From assembly GCA_900079765.1 (NCBI GenBank), contig LT599017.1:1366278-1430277 (forward strand): 64,000 bases of DNA, in the 5' to 3' direction. Shown here piece by piece: positions 63,471-64,000 of the stretch. The DNA is from an uncultured Eubacteriales bacterium. GTDB taxonomy: Bacteria; Bacillota; Clostridia; Oscillospirales; Oscillospiraceae. Position numbers and translations under genes: made by a program. Every line of letters begins with the position of its first letter. Within the stretch, counting starts at the first letter, position 1. The notes under the pieces are model-generated. The model made no database searches and was not told the origin of the DNA. It saw only the letters and a program-made list of their open reading frames with translations.

Positions 63471-64000
63471 ATGGCCTTTGTCCATCTGCATCTGCATACC
63501 GAGTTCTCCCTGCTGGACGGGGCCTGCCGCATCACGGAGCTGATGAAACACGTCAAGTCCCTGGGACAGGAGGCCGTCGCCATCACCGACCACGGCGTGA
63601 TGTACGGTGTGGTGGACTTCTACCGGGCGGCCAAGGCCGAGGGCCTTAAGCCCATCATCGGCTGCGAGGTCTATGTGGCCCCCAGGGGCCGGACCGATCG
63701 GGTCCACGAGCTGGACGCCGAGGCGCGGCACCTCATTCTCCTGTGCAGGAACGAGGTGGGGTACCGCAACCTCTGTTACCTCGATTCCCTCGCCTTTCTG
63801 GAGGGGTTCTATATCAAGCCCCGCATCGACAAGGCTCTTCTCTTCGAGCATTGTGAGGGCCTCATTGCACTGTCCGCCTGCCAGTCTGGGGAGATACCCC
63901 GCCTCCTTTTAAACGGCAATTATGAGGGGGCCAAAGCCGCCGCGCTGGAGATGCGCGAGCACTTTGGGCCTGACGGGTACTACCTTGAGCTCCAGGATCA
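63471..64000 (+). CDS. dnaE: DNA polymerase III alpha subunit, 5' part
   Basis: The first ~176 residues of DnaE, cut by the window end. The N-terminal PHP domain is evident (FVHLHLHTEFSLLDGACRI, AITDHGVMYG, GCEVYVAP, HLILLCRNEVGYRNLC, ALSACQSGEIPRLL). It replicates DNA with the clamp and other subunits. AGGGGG lies 9 bases upstream; it follows whiA by 41 bases. Confidence 0.93.
   Translation, partial: MAFVHLHLHTEFSLLDGACRITELMKHVKSLGQEAVAITDHGVMYGVVDFYRAAKAEGLKPIIGCEVYVAPRGRTDRVHELDAEARHLILLCRNEVGYRNLCYLDSLAFLEGFYIKPRIDKALLFEHCEGLIALSACQSGEIPRLLLNGNYEGAKAAALEMREHFGPDGYYLELQD

Overview
The window looks like chromosomal DNA of a GC-rich, low-oxygen Firmicute, most likely an Oscillospiraceae-type gut Clostridium (Flavonifractor / Pseudoflavonifractor / Intestinimonas-like). 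This placement is inference. It rests on the high GC of the core genes, the Firmicute order murB-rapZ-yvcK-whiA-dnaE, an LL-diaminopimelate aminotransferase (DapL) lysine route, oxygen-sensitive glycyl radical enzymes, and butyrate-type phosphotransferase and kinase genes. Several AT-richer islands interrupt the GC-rich backbone. I saw no rRNA, tRNA, CRISPR array or intact transposon.

Layout. 1-2.6 kb: end of an FtsW/RodA gene, a penicillin-binding transpeptidase and a GNAT acetyltransferase. 2.7-3.8 kb: DUF4363 and DUF421 membrane proteins. 3.9-10 kb: carA-carB-guaA (carbamoyl phosphate and GMP synthesis) behind a good promoter. 10-12.6 kb: an AT-rich island with an XRE regulator, a BglII/BstYI-like restriction enzyme overlapping an MT-A70 adenine methyltransferase, and fragments. 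12.7-15.1 kb: an FGGY sugar kinase and an orphan RsmH rRNA methyltransferase. 15.2-30.5 kb: the main metabolic locus. It holds two different glycyl radical enzymes (GRE1, GRE2), a LysR regulator, a GPH-type transporter, one GRE activase, an OFA-type MFS transporter, a CoA-acylating aldehyde dehydrogenase, a phosphate butyryltransferase, a butyrate kinase and an iron alcohol dehydrogenase. The two GRE genes share nearly the same promoter/operator. Read together, a GRE would make an aldehyde, which is either oxidised to acyl-CoA, acyl phosphate and acid plus ATP, or reduced to an alcohol. No microcompartment shell genes are present and the substrate is unknown.

30.7-38.4 kb: mixed accessory region. 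It carries a GNAT, a PHP phosphatase, a FakA-like single-domain protein, a second GMP-synthetase-like protein that has lost its glutaminase, a YwqK/MORN protein, a nitroreductase divergent from a MerR regulator, a TrmO-like protein behind a MerR-type promoter, an XRE regulator with a long palindromic operator, and a GGDEF protein. 38.4-50.3 kb: a complete Kdp potassium-uptake system. kdpD-kdpE read leftward; a 34-aa membrane protein, kdpF, kdpA, kdpB, a 117-aa unknown and kdpC read rightward. Matching tandem-repeat KdpE-like boxes sit before both halves, with an XRE/membrane/ABC cassette between them. 50.3-53.6 kb: XRE regulator, small proteins, an RNA ligase gene (rtcB) with an apparent 5' frameshift, an unknown protein and a broken ORF. 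53.7-64 kb: ABC-F ATPase, glnA, dapF-dapL, murB, rapZ, a triple ~138-bp GC-rich repeat, yvcK, whiA and the start of dnaE.

All family names come from reading the translated sequences and motifs by eye; no database search was run.
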